The notes beneath the pieces were generated by a model that was not told the DNA's origin, ran no database searches, and saw only the letters and a list, made by a program, of their open reading frames with translations. From contig JAHBVG010000075.1 in the NCBI GenBank assembly GCA_019637695.1, positions 1 to 36,972 on the forward strand: DNA of 36,972 nt, written 5' to 3'. A program made the position numbers and the translations under genes. Within the stretch, counting starts at the first letter, position 1. The number at the start of each line of letters is the position of its first letter. This document shows positions 1 to 8,149 of the stretch, piece by piece. The stretch is from Caldilineaceae bacterium. Lineage in GTDB: Bacteria; Chloroflexota; Anaerolineae; Caldilineales; Caldilineaceae.

Positions 1-10
1 AGATTGGTGA

Positions 11-3000
11 AACACTAGGGATAGTAGAAACGCTGTCTGGTTTGCAACCGATCGTGGTGTTTCTCACTTTATCCCTCCACAACGTTGGAAACATTACACC
101 ACGGCGGATGGGCTGCCCGGCAACCGCGTCACCCATGTGGTGGCCGATCCAGACGGCGGCGTCTGGCTCAACATTGGGGGAGAGATTGTTTATGTAGCGG
201 ATGGCGCGCTCACTCTTTATCCTGGGCAGGCAGGTTTACCTGCCGAGCAGGTCTATTGGGTACAGTCTACCTACGATGACCATCTCTGGTTTGCCACGGC
301 CGCCGGCCTGGTCCATCGCATGCCAAGTGGTGCTTGGCGAAGCTACACCGAGGCAGATGGGCTGGCTGATAGAGATGTACACAAGATCACGGAAGGGCCA
401 GACCGCTCGCTCTGGTTTGACCACTGGGGAGCTGTAAGCCGCCTTCGCCCCGATGGTCGCTGGTCTACCTATCCAGACAGCGAGGAACTCCGAAACGGCA
501 GCCAACTGGCTGGTTGGACGTTGGAGACGGACGGGACAGCCTGGTTCCTGGTGAGGACAACACAAGGATATGAACTTCGCAGGTTACGAGGTGATGAAAC
601 CTGGGAGCATAACCTGGTAAACTATCCTCCAGGTGACATCCTGAATGCGCCCATGACCAGATCCCCCAATGGCGTCTTTCTCTTCTTAACCGACAGTGGC
701 ATCTGGCGGCTTGAACCAGGCGGGTACTGGCTGGTCAATGATACAGTCGATGGTACCCCAGTATATGATCTGGACACCTTCTTGGTTGCGCCTGATGGTT
801 CAATCTGGATCACGGAGGGGCGTTCTCCTAGAAGTTCTGTTGTCTACAATACACATGGGCAATTATCAACAGTTTCCGATATTTCAGTATTTCCCGTCCT
901 GACTACCTTTCCTCAAGCCCAAGCCGGGTGGGGTTACTCAGAAGGAAGTTCTGAACAGGAAGATGCATTCATACTTGGATATCTGGATGAGAATGGCAGC
1001 CTGCAGCCTGTCTTGACATTTACCAATCCGCTGCATTTAATATCACATCCTGCGCTTAGTGGCGATCTGATGAGTATCGTGAGTATAGCAGATAGTTTAT
1101 TCACGTTTATCACTGATGAGATCCGTACGCTCTTCAAAGATGGTCATCATGTTGTCCATGCTATCAATAATGTACCCATAAGAAGTTGGGAGCCAGCAAT
1201 TCAAAGTACTGATGGCAGTTTCTGGTTCTCCGTCCAAGGGGGGATGGCTCGCCTTCAGATCGGTTCATCCTGGCAACCTCTCCCCACACCGGGCGCTCGT
1301 TCCATCCAGAAGATGGCCGTGGGCCTGGACGGCTCGCGCTGGTTTGCCACCGAGCAGGCGGTACTGCGGCAGCGCCCAGATGGCGAGTGGGTGAGCTACA
1401 CAGATCAGATCCCTAGTCTTGTCACCACGCTGGCCACCGCCGCAGATGGTTCCATTTGGGCCGGTACGCGTGAGGGATCTCTCCACCGTATGGGGTTGGA
1501 TGGTCGTTGGACCACCTACACAGCGGAGGACGGTATCCCCGCAGGCGTAATTTCCACCATCGTATCTGATCAAAACGGAGGGATCTGGGTGGGTGTCGAT
1601 CGGGGCGGCGTCGCCCACTTCCAGAATGGTGTCTGGACATCTTACATACCGGAAGATAGGTCAACTGCGATTTCCGTCAAGGATCTGGCGCTTGCTTCTG
1701 ACGGCACCCTCTGGATCGCGGGCGCAGATGGCCTGGGCCAGCTTGATAGAGAGGGCAAGTGGACCTCCATTTCACACCAGGAGATTGGTCCCCTGCACGC
1801 AGTCACTGTCGCCGCCGATGGCGTAGTCTGGGTAGCCACTGGAGCTGGCCTGGCGGGTCTCGAATCTGACGGAAGCTGGACCATCTACACAGTGGCACAT
1901 GGCCTACCAGGCGCTCAAATCACCCATTTAGCCAGCGCCGCAGACGGCTCTATCTGGATCAGCAGTGAACAAGGTCTGGCGCGGCGCTGGCCAGATGGCC
2001 TGCTTTCCCGCTACAACACGGGGAGTCGCCCACCCAAGATCCATCAGGCCATCCCTGACCCCGATGGCAGCCTGCTGGTTGCCAGCGAAAATGGGGCGTT
2101 TCGCCTGCTCCCTGCCGACAGTCGCGCCGATGGCAAGGCTGGCAGATCCCTTGAGCAGATTGGCGTCTGGTCCAGGCAGATGCTCCCCGCCCTGCCAGCC
2201 AGTGACATTGTGCGTACGCTGGCCGTTGCTGACGACGGCGTACTCTGGATAGGCAGTGAAACAGGCGCTTTTGTCTGGCAGGACGGTGAATGGCGCGCCT
2301 TTTCCAGCACTGATGGGTGGAGCGGGAACTTTGTCCGCGCCATTGTCCCAGGCCAGGATGGTTCCCTCTGGATCGCCACACTTACAGAAATCGGCAGGCT
2401 TGATAGAGATAGCATATGGACGAACTTTTCCGATGGATTGGAAGGAGCGCTGATCTTTGATGCTGCTATGGATCCTGAGGGCGATCTCTGGTTAGCCACT
2501 AGCGACGGCATTAGCCACCTGGAGAAGGGAGGGGTGTGGCATCACTATATGCCTTCCACTGATCTCATCTCAGCTTCAGTCAGTGCGCTGGCAGTCGATG
2601 CCCACCGTGGGATCTGGGCGGCCACTGATGCTGGTGTTGCTTATCTTGACCCAGAGGGAAATTGGAGTACATTCACCAGCGCAGACGGCCTGGCTGGGGA
2701 GAGTGTGCGTGCAATCGCTGTTGGTCAGGATGGCTCAGCCTGGTTTGCCGTCTACGACGAAACTGGCGAAGGCCGCGGCGTCTCCCGGCGCAGCGCGGCT
2801 GGCGAATGGATCACCTTCACCACCAATGCGGGCCTGGTTGATAACGCAGTAACCGCCATTACGGTTGCAAAGGATGGTTCCGTATGGTTCGCCACATGGG
2901 GAAATGGCGTTAGCCACTTTTCTCCGGAGACGGGTCGTTGGTTCACCTATCGACCCGATGAAAATCTGCCTGATGCTATCATCACAGCGTTGGCTGCTGC

Positions 3001-3073
3001 ATCTGATGGTTCCATATGGGTGGCTACGCCTACAGAGCTATTTAGATTTGCCACAGGCTCAGATGAAGATTGA
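11..3073 (+). CDS. Reg_prop-type multi-propeller protein, 5' incomplete
   Basis: About 22 repeats of 40-50 residues with the pattern DGS-[IVL]-W-[FIV]-A-T-x-x-G-[LV]-x-R-x-x-x-DG-x-W-T-x-Y-T fill the whole protein. This is the two-component-regulator propeller repeat (Reg_prop), and the number suggests three seven-bladed propellers. In hybrid sensor kinases such blades form the periplasmic ligand-sensing part. Here the reading frame ends right after the last blade, with no membrane helix, kinase or GGDEF domain. Blade sequence (residues like AVWFATDRGVSHF) is readable from about base 29, well before the first possible start (GTG at 137), so the true start is missing. A TGA at 8-10 closes the same frame, while bases 3-20 in the next frame read plausibly as a continuation, which points to a frameshift or to the sequence edge. 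Extracellular or periplasmic binding role is inferred. Confidence 0.8.
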   Translation, partial: NTRDSRNAVWFATDRGVSHFIPPQRWKHYTTADGLPGNRVTHVVADPDGGVWLNIGGEIVYVADGALTLYPGQAGLPAEQVYWVQSTYDDHLWFATAAGLVHRMPSGAWRSYTEADGLADRDVHKITEGPDRSLWFDHWGAVSRLRPDGRWSTYPDSEELRNGSQLAGWTLETDGTAWFLVRTTQGYELRRLRGDETWEHNLVNYPPGDILNAPMTRSPNGVFLFLTDSGIWRLEPGGYWLVNDTVDGTPVYDLDTFLVAPDGSIWITEGRSPRSSVVYNTHGQLSTVSDISVFPVLTTFPQAQAGWGYSEGSSEQEDAFILGYLDENGSLQPVLTFTNPLHLISHPALSGDLMSIVSIADSLFTFITDEIRTLFKDGHHVVHAINNVPIRSWEPAIQSTDGSFWFSVQGGMARLQIGSSWQPLPTPGARSIQKMAVGLDGSRWFATEQAVLRQRPDGEWVSYTDQIPSLVTTLATAADGSIWAGTREGSLHRMGLDGRWTTYTAEDGIPAGVISTIVSDQNGGIWVGVDRGGVAHFQNGVWTSYIPEDRSTAISVKDLALASDGTLWIAGADGLGQLDREGKWTSISHQEIGPLHAVTVAADGVVWVATGAGLAGLESDGSWTIYTVAHGLPGAQITHLASAADGSIWISSEQGLARRWPDGLLSRYNTGSRPPKIHQAIPDPDGSLLVASENGAFRLLPADSRADGKAGRSLEQIGVWSRQMLPALPASDIVRTLAVADDGVLWIGSETGAFVWQDGEWRAFSSTDGWSGNFVRAIVPGQDGSLWIATLTEIGRLDRDSIWTNFSDGLEGALIFDAAMDPEGDLWLATSDGISHLEKGGVWHHYMPSTDLISASVSALAVDAHRGIWAATDAGVAYLDPEGNWSTFTSADGLAGESVRAIAVGQDGSAWFAVYDETGEGRGVSRRSAAGEWITFTTNAGLVDNAVTAITVAKDGSVWFATWGNGVSHFSPETGRWFTYRPDENLPDAIITALAAASDGSIWVATPTELFRFATGSDED

Positions 3074-3097
3074 GCTAGGAAACTTACGGTTTCTGGC

Positions 3098-3301
3098 ATT
3101 AAGATCATCGCCGTCAATCTTTCGATTCGAGAACTCGACCGACTTCAGAAAGAGTACGGGCAGGGACGTTGGCGCAAGCTCAAGGGGAGAACGGTGGCCC
3201 GATCAGTCACCGGCCAGGTGGCAGAAGTGGAAGTACACTGGTATGAGGCACACGGCATTGGTCGTCGCGATATGAAGGTTAAAAAGGTACTCCGATGGTA
3301 A
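3098..3301 (+). CDS. small conserved-looking protein, no standard start codon
   Basis: An open frame from 3074 to the TAA at 3299-3301 encodes a basic protein that reads IKIIAVNLSIRELDRLQKEY and continues with WRKLKG and HWYEAHGIGRRDMK before the stop. The composition is that of a folded small protein, and I recall similar small proteins paired with a partner like the next gene in cyanobacteria and Chloroflexota; function unknown. No ATG, GTG or TTG lies in frame before the conserved part. ATT at 3098 is the nearest weak start, with a possible AGGAA site at 3077-3081 that is too distant. The stop overlaps the ATG of the next gene, which suggests translational coupling. It follows the TGA of the propeller gene in the same frame. 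It may be a decayed gene whose start was lost. Confidence 0.5.
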   Translation: MKIIAVNLSIRELDRLQKEYGQGRWRKLKGRTVARSVTGQVAEVEVHWYEAHGIGRRDMKVKKVLRW

Positions 3302-3516
3302 AAAAATACGTTCTCTGCATTAGCAACACTGGATATCCAGTCAGTCTGGAGACGCGCAAGATCTACGAGGTGATCCCCGATCCGGATGGGGAACGCTTCG
3401 GTATGCTGCGTATCATTGACGAAAGTGGAGAGGATTACCTCTTCGAGGCGGATCGCTTTGTGCCGATTGATGTGCCGGAAAAAGCGCAAGCGGTCTTTGC
3501 CGTGGAGGCAGTTTGA
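3295..3516 (+). CDS. small acidic protein of unknown function (73 aa)
   Basis: Begins at an ATG that overlaps the previous stop by seven bases, with AAGG at 3284-3287 as ribosome site at good spacing. The product is acidic, with the readable core VLCISNTGYPVSLETRK, then YEVIPDPDGE and IIDESGEDYLFEADRFVPI. This looks like a small beta-barrel protein. I recall proteins of this type in cyanobacteria and Chloroflexota as short hypothetical proteins next to a basic partner. The basic/acidic pairing and coupling would fit a toxin-antitoxin-like or a regulatory pair, but no family with a known function is recognised. Confidence 0.7.
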   Translation: MVKKYVLCISNTGYPVSLETRKIYEVIPDPDGERFGMLRIIDESGEDYLFEADRFVPIDVPEKAQAVFAVEAV

Positions 3517-3536
3517 CCGGTGACCAAGTCCAGCGC

Positions 3537-3586
3537 GGCATCGAATTCATTCGATGCCTACAACCCCAAACCTGCTGAAACAGGTT
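3537..3586. repeat. two-hairpin repeat with ATTCAT apex
   Basis: GGCATCGAA (3537-3545) pairs perfectly with TTCGATGCC (3550-3558) around a TTCA loop, followed by AACCTG/CAGGTT (3569-3574 and 3581-3586) around a CTGAAA loop. The apex of the first hairpin reads ATTCAT, as in three hairpins at 34358-34456. It lies just after the stop of the small gene and before a convergent gene, so it could also act as a terminator. The rest of the 3517-3677 spacer shows nothing else I recognise. Confidence 0.75.
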
Positions 3587-3677
3587 CCCACATTACGCCG
3601 TCAATCGCCGAAATACGCCACAGCCAGTGAGCTTTAGCGTACTTTGCTTTGGGCCGGTGGGTTTCAACCCTCGGCGG

Positions 3678-4421
3678 TCAACGGGTCGCCCTCTGCGAAA
3701 ATGCCCCTGCCGCTTCTCTGCGCGCCCACACAAACGGCAGCATCAACAGCAGACAGATCGCCAGCCCCAGCGCCTCCAAACTGAGGATGTACCAGGGCCA
3801 GGGGCCAAGTACGTCGAGCAGGCTGGGCGTCTCCGGTTTGCGGGCGATGAACATGTAATTGCTGCCCAGCAGCCAGTTAACCATCCCCACGAAGGCCATA
3901 TAGAGGTTCATCCCCACCATCACCCGCAGCAGCGAACGCCAGGTGGGTCGATAGCCGACGACGATCACCATGTAGAGCGCGGTCAGCACAATGCCGCCGT
4001 GGGAAATGTAGGTCTGCCAGAAGCGGAAGTGGGGGAAACCGTGGATGGTGAGATCCGGCGTGAGCAGGGCTTGCAGCGCGCCGCCAATCCCCATAAAGTA
4101 GGCAAACTCGAAGATGCCGAAGTGCTGGGTGACGAGCAAAATGGCGCTGCCAAAGATAAGGACGCTGCACAGGTGCAGGGGCAACATGGTCTGCACGGTC
4201 CATTGGCCGTGGACCCAATGCCAGAGATGCCAGCTCGCCTCGTTGACGAGCAGCAGCGCGGCCAATCCATAACGGAAGCGACGTTGCGCCGTGGGCCGTC
4301 CGCGCAGTTGGGGCAAGAGCAAGGCCAGTATCCCGATCACCGCCAGCGCCGCCAGATGCGCCGGCCCAAACAGTTGAAAAGGTTCGCCGGTGTAATTCCA
4401 GGCAAAATAACCGCCGATCAT
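3678..4421 (-). CDS. TIGR02206/YwaF-family membrane protein
   Basis: A 247-residue integral membrane protein with six or seven hydrophobic segments. Family-typical features are a conserved N-terminal FAWNYTGEPFQLFGPAHL stretch, HWVHGQW and LPLHLCSV in the middle, and a late PWPWYILSLEALG segment. This matches the TIGR02206 (YwaF-like) family in length and layout; its biochemical role is not known. The start at 4421 is chosen because AAGGAA lies eight bases upstream and because residues in the longer frame (to 4544) are hydrophilic and run through a palindromic repeat. The gene stands alone and converges with the small gene pair to its left. Confidence 0.8.
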   Translation of the reverse strand: MIGGYFAWNYTGEPFQLFGPAHLAALAVIGILALLLPQLRGRPTAQRRFRYGLAALLLVNEASWHLWHWVHGQWTVQTMLPLHLCSVLIFGSAILLVTQHFGIFEFAYFMGIGGALQALLTPDLTIHGFPHFRFWQTYISHGGIVLTALYMVIVVGYRPTWRSLLRVMVGMNLYMAFVGMVNWLLGSNYMFIARKPETPSLLDVLGPWPWYILSLEALGLAICLLLMLPFVWARREAAGAFSQRATR

Positions 4422-4460
4422 GGATAGATTCCTTTCCGTGGGGTGGGTTTGATGCTGGTG

Positions 4461-4494
4461 AGACCTGCCAGGTTTCAGAAAACCTGGCAGGTCT
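4461..4494. repeat. perfect 15-bp palindrome, AGACCTGCCAGGTTT arms
   Basis: AGACCTGCCAGGTTT (4461-4475) is followed after CAGA by its exact reverse complement (4480-4494). It sits between two divergent genes (YwaF-type and GNAT), where a terminator has no role, so a dispersed repeat or a binding site is more likely. No T tract follows on either side. Confidence 0.8.
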
Positions 4495-4622
4495 TGGAAG
4501 AACAACCGATGACGGGGGAAACGCTTTGCGCTGGGGTAGATCATAGAATAAGATTGAACCGCAGGGCAAATTCCTGATCCCCGCCTTTGTGGATCGATCT
4601 ATCCCTGACAAGGAACAAAGTG

Positions 4623-5156
4623 ATGATCACCATCCGCGCCATTGAAGAAACAGACGCCGAAGCCTTCCTCAGCCTCGGTCTGCGCCTGGACGCGGAGACC
4701 ACTTTTATGATGTTGGAACCGGGCGAGCGCAACCAGGATGTAGACGCCCAGCGAGCGCGCATTGCCGGCATCCTCGCCAGCGACGATGAGCGGATCTGGG
4801 TGGCAGAACATGACGGGGAGTTGGTGGGGTTTCTGGAGGTGTATGGCGGCATGTTTCGCCGCAACCGCCACAGCGCCTACATTGTGATCGGCGTCCTCCA
4901 ATCCTTTGCCGGGCAGGGGATCGGGACACGCCTCTTTGCCACCCTGGAATCATGGGCGCACGAACGGCGCATCCACCGCTTGGAGCTGACGGTGATGGTC
5001 CACAACGGGCGGGCCATTCGTCTTTACCAGAAGATGGGCTTCATCATCGAGGGCACGAAGAAGCATTCGCTCTTCGTTGACGGCGCGTTTGTGGATGAAT
5101 ATTCTATGGCGAAACTCCTGCCTCTGCCCGATGCCCTCGGAATCCAAGAGACATGA
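4623..5156 (+). CDS. GNAT-family N-acetyltransferase
   Basis: 177 residues with a full GNAT fold: beta strands at the N terminus (ITIRAIEETD), the central strand WVAEHDGELVGFLEVYGG, and the acetyl-CoA pyrophosphate-binding motif A as GQGIGTRLFATLESWA (Q/R-x-x-G-x-G/A). The C-terminal motif B reads LTVMVHNGRAIRLYQKMGF, as in RimI/SpeG-like enzymes. The substrate cannot be told. The ATG at 4623 is preferred over 4587 because AAGGA (4610-4614) precedes it by eight bases. It overlaps the next gene by four bases (ATGA), so the two are almost certainly cotranscribed and coupled. Confidence 0.9.
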   Translation: MITIRAIEETDAEAFLSLGLRLDAETTFMMLEPGERNQDVDAQRARIAGILASDDERIWVAEHDGELVGFLEVYGGMFRRNRHSAYIVIGVLQSFAGQGIGTRLFATLESWAHERRIHRLELTVMVHNGRAIRLYQKMGFIIEGTKKHSLFVDGAFVDEYSMAKLLPLPDALGIQET

Positions 5157-5728
5157 AACCTCCCATCGAGCCGGCAAAACTTCTCTACGTCACCACACAG
5201 GCAGAATGGCGGGATTGGCTGGCGAAGCACCACCGGTCTGAGCCGGAAATCTGGCTGGTCTACTATAGGAAAGAGACAGGCAAGCCGCGCATCCCCTACA
5301 ACGACGCCGTGGAAGAAGCGCTCTGCTTCGGCTGGATCGATAGCGTTGTCAGAAGCATCGACGATGAGCGGATGGCGCAACGCTTCTCACCCCGCAACCC
5401 GCGCACCCCATACTCGCAGGCCAACAAAGAACGGCTCGCCCTGTTGATAGGGCAGGGAAAAGTGCTGCCGGAGGTGCTGGTGACAATCGGGGATCTGGAC
5501 CTTGAGCAGTTTGAGGTCCCAGCGGATATCCTTGAGGCGATCCGTGCGGATGAGCAGGCGTGGGCGCACTTTCAAGGCTTCTCCCCGCCCTATATCCGCA
5601 TTCGCATCGCCTTTATCGACGCAGCCCGCAATCGCCCCGCGGAGTTTGAAAAGCGTCTGCGCTACTTCATCCAGATGACGCGGAAGAGCAAACAGTTCGG
5701 CTTCGGCGGCATTGAGAAGTACTTTTGA
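5153..5728 (+). CDS. YdeI/OmpD-associated family protein
   Basis: 191 residues matching the YdeI (OmdA) family in length and motifs: EWRDWLAKHHRSEPEIWLVYYRK near the N terminus is broken here only by small changes, followed by the signature YNDAVEEALCFGWIDS and QRFSPRNPRTPYSQ, and the C-terminal RYFIQMTRKSKQFGFGG. Members are linked in the literature to resistance against peptide stress, but the mechanism is unclear. The start overlaps the acetyltransferase stop as ATGA. It converges with the ABA4-like pseudogene, leaving only 19 bases between the two stop codons. Confidence 0.85.
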   Translation: MKPPIEPAKLLYVTTQAEWRDWLAKHHRSEPEIWLVYYRKETGKPRIPYNDAVEEALCFGWIDSVVRSIDDERMAQRFSPRNPRTPYSQANKERLALLIGQGKVLPEVLVTIGDLDLEQFEVPADILEAIRADEQAWAHFQGFSPPYIRIRIAFIDAARNRPAEFEKRLRYFIQMTRKSKQFGFGGIEKYF

Positions 5729-5747
5729 TCTTCTCAATTTTTATGCT

Positions 5748-6179
5748 TCATTCATCATTTTTACCCCGTCGTTGCCATCCCCAGCGCACGGCCAGGTAAA
5801 GGAGCAGCCCCATTGGCCCGGTCATGAGGATGAAGAAGAGCGTGGGCGAGACCAGCCACGCGCTGATCCCACGCCCGCGGCTGTCGAGATAGGCCCAGCA
5901 CCCCACAAAGAGATCGAAGGCCAGAAAGTGGACCCAGCCCACGGTTGCGCCTGACGGCGTCCCCAACAGGGCGGCGATCCCGGCCAGCGATGGATTGAGC
6001 AGACCGCCCGCAGCCGCGCTCACTTGCGAGATCAGCAGGAAAGCGTAGATCAGCGCCAACACGAGGATGGGCCACAGACTTGCCATAATGCGCCGCGTCC
6101 ACGACTAGTGGGGTAGGGCGATCATCAGCAGCCAAAAGGACATGATCCAGAGATTGCTGAGGTTGAAGATCGTTTCCAT
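5748..6179 (-). pseudogene. ABA4-like (DUF4281) membrane protein, in-frame TAG
   Basis: Read from ATG at 6179 the frame gives METIFNLSNLWIMSFWLLMI and then ALPH, a stop TAG at 6107-6105 (codon 25), and continues SWTRRIMASLWPILVLALIY. The sequence on both sides of the stop is one continuous DUF4281 protein of about 143 residues with four membrane segments and the family signature WVHFLAFDLFVG. A change of TGG to TAG would explain the break. A shorter product from Met32 (6086) lacks the first helix. Family members are membrane proteins related to plant ABA4, which acts in neoxanthin synthesis; bacterial role unknown. It lies downstream of a TetR gene and another membrane protein on the same strand. 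Confidence 0.75.
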
Positions 6180-6245
6180 GTTCTCTCTACTTGTGCTTTG
6201 GGGGTAGGACGGGCTGTTTGAAGGTTAAGAACTTATTCTGGTAAT

Positions 6246-6315
6246 CGTAGCCGCTGCTTCTAGCTGCGGTTCTGCTGAGAAGGCGAAGCTGTGCGGCTAA
6301 AAGCACGCACCTACG
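6246..6315. repeat. 70-bp dispersed element, copy 1
   Basis: Contains a near-perfect hairpin around CCGCTGCTTCTAG and a GTGCGGCTAAAAGCACGCAC hairpin, and ends CGTAG...CTACG. The same 70-bp unit occurs in opposite orientation at 11675-11744. The flanks TGGTAAT (6239-6245) and CTTACCGG extend an imperfect terminal inverted repeat. It fills the 6180-6366 spacer between two minus-strand genes. No coding capacity. Confidence 0.75.
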
Positions 6316-6366
6316 GCTTACCGGATTATTTTGTTAATCATCAATCAGCCCGCCCTACGGATGACG

Positions 6367-7341
6367 TTATTTCTGCTGTTCGCGCACGAGGATGATCCCC
6401 GCCGCACCGAGGAGGAGCACCAATAGCAACCCCGCCGCCGTCAGCGTCAGCGCATCGGGCGCGATGATCGACTGTCCGCGCAGCGCCTGCCAGGTCAGCA
6501 GCAAGGTCAACCCCAGGTAGCCCAGCCCTGCCGTCCACATCAACCCCAGCCGGCCCCGTTGACTCCAGCGCTGGCGTATCCCAGCTATCCCCAATAAACC
6601 GCCGAGAACGGGCAAGATCTGCATAGCGTGCAGCCCTACAAAATGAGGCGCGCGCAGATCTCCGCCTTCGGTACTCCACCCTAGCAAGGGTAGCCCTGGT
6701 CCGTCGTCCGCGGCGCCCACGGCATGAGCGCCCGCGCGAGGCAACCCTTCCCCAGCACGGGCGGCTGCCAGTTGATCTTCGGTGGGCGATGTCATCAAAA
6801 AGCCCAGCAGCATCCCCACCACCGAGATCAACACGCCCAGCCGCAGTCCCCAGGCGAAGACCGGATCGGCCAGCTTTTGGCGGATCAGCCAGATCCCCAG
6901 CAGCAGCGTAGAGACTGACACCGCAGTGATAGTACTCCCCATCAGGCTATAGACGGTCGTATCGAAAGCGCTGCTTGTGTTGAAGTGGCTGGCCGTCCCT
7001 CTCACAACCTGCATGGCAATGAGCGCTATTTCAATCAACAGCCCCAGGCCGATGATGCTTGTCACCACTTTGACCAACCACGAATGTCCGCGCACAAAAG
7101 TGAGCATCCAGAGAAAAGTCGCACAGAAGATGGTGATGGAGATGGCAAACTTCAGCGGTTTGATCCACGCCAGCGCGCCGGTAATCACTCTTGGATCGAG
7201 GATCGCCGCCACGATGAAGATCGGGATCAAGGCCAGATTGGCCAGCGCGGCCAACGTGAGCAGCGGGCTGTAGCGCCACGCACGGGTCAACAAGCGATGA
7301 GGAGAACGGGTAAGGGCTGGTGCAACGGTGATGGTGGTCAT
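6367..7341 (-). CDS. multi-pass membrane protein of unknown function
   Basis: 324 residues with about eight hydrophobic segments. Notable stretches are WIKPLKFAISITIF after the second helix, VVRGTASHFN in a loop, and FVGLHAMQILPVLGG near the sixth helix. The His residues in these loops could bind metal or haem but this is a guess. I do not recognise a named family, though proteins of this type accompany TetR regulators in Actinobacteria and Chloroflexota. The start is supported by AAAGGA about six bases upstream. The gene follows the TetR gene on the same strand, separated by a seven-base repeat array, and is the likeliest target of that regulator. Confidence 0.75.
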   Translation of the reverse strand: MTTITVAPALTRSPHRLLTRAWRYSPLLTLAALANLALIPIFIVAAILDPRVITGALAWIKPLKFAISITIFCATFLWMLTFVRGHSWLVKVVTSIIGLGLLIEIALIAMQVVRGTASHFNTSSAFDTTVYSLMGSTITAVSVSTLLLGIWLIRQKLADPVFAWGLRLGVLISVVGMLLGFLMTSPTEDQLAAARAGEGLPRAGAHAVGAADDGPGLPLLGWSTEGGDLRAPHFVGLHAMQILPVLGGLLGIAGIRQRWSQRGRLGLMWTAGLGYLGLTLLLTWQALRGQSIIAPDALTLTAAGLLLVLLLGAAGIILVREQQK

Positions 7342-7361
7342 GGCGGTTCCTTTTGGATAGA

Positions 7362-7410
7362 GATTGGGTGATTGGTGACTGGGGACTGGGGACTGGGGAC
7401 TGGGGATCGT
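7362..7410. repeat. period-7 array, unit GGACTGG
   Basis: Seven consecutive heptamers: GATTGGG, TGATTGG, TGACTGG, then GGACTGG three times and GGATCGT. It lies directly upstream of the ribosome site of the membrane protein gene. A weaker inverted repeat (about 16 of 19 positions) joins 7409-7427 to 7452-7470, and the spacer ends in further period-7 sequence (ATCTTTC, ATCTCCA, ATCTCTA) which contains the TetR stop codon. Confidence 0.85.
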
Positions 7411-7498
7411 GAAGAGATTCTGAAATCATCCCTACGGTTTATGGCAGAAACGCGATTTCACAGTCTCTTCGCAAAACTCAATCTTTCATCTCCAATCT

Positions 7499-8122
7499 CT
7501 ACTCCCCCTTCAATCCGCGTAGAAAATTGTGTAACACCTGCTCATCGGCAGCGGATAGATTCCCGGCAAGGTGACGCAAGGCGGTGACGCGCAACATGGC
7601 GACGCCGTGGACCACACCCCACGCTGCGTAGGCCATTTCGTCCAATGCAAAGCCAGGGCGTGTGCGAAAGCTTCCATCATCAATTCCCCGCTCAATACCA
7701 CGCAGCAGAATACCATAGGCCGATCCTTCGCTGTGCAACGCGTCCTGCACTGCCGCAGAGGGATCGGGCTGGGTGTTTGGTTGGGGCGCAGTGGTGAAGA
7801 TGAGCAAAAAGTAGTCGGGGTGATCGAGAGCAAAACGGATGTAAGTCACGCCAAGCTGATAGACATAATCGGCGGCAGGCAGGTTGGGATCGACCTGGGC
7901 CATGCTGTCATAGAGCATCCCCTGCCCCAATTGGCAGGCAGCAGCGATGATCGCCTCTTTGCTGTTGAAATACTCATAAAGACCGGCGGCGCTGTAATCG
8001 ATGCGGTCGGCCAGGCTGCGCATGGAAAGCGCGTCTGGCCCTTCCTCACCGATGATCTCAACGGCGGCGTCAAGGATGGCTTGTTTTGTGCGCACATGGC
8101 GCTTACGACGAGTCTGTGACAT
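7499..8122 (-). CDS. TetR/AcrR-family transcriptional regulator
   Basis: 207 residues. The N terminus holds the TetR DNA-binding domain (residues about 12-60: KQAILDAAVEIIGEEG, then LSMRSLADRIDYSAAGLYEYF, the recognition helix region). The rest is an all-helical ligand-binding and dimer domain resembling the WHG-type C-terminal domain, with ALDHPDYFLLIF and WGVVHGVAMLRV. It probably represses its own promoter, because a palindrome sits at the transcription start (see 8150-8192), and possibly the membrane genes downstream on the same strand. The ligand is unknown. Confidence 0.9.
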   Translation of the reverse strand: MSQTRRKRHVRTKQAILDAAVEIIGEEGPDALSMRSLADRIDYSAAGLYEYFNSKEAIIAAACQLGQGMLYDSMAQVDPNLPAADYVYQLGVTYIRFALDHPDYFLLIFTTAPQPNTQPDPSAAVQDALHSEGSAYGILLRGIERGIDDGSFRTRPGFALDEMAYAAWGVVHGVAMLRVTALRHLAGNLSAADEQVLHNFLRGLKGE

Positions 8123-8149
8123 GGTTTATCCGAATTTTGGTTGTTTACT

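Noticed and set aside
3627..4427. Long plus-strand reading frame opposite the YwaF-type gene
   Set aside because: Composition is rich in Gln, Arg, His and Pro without a protein-like pattern; the minus strand holds a clear membrane family with a ribosome site.
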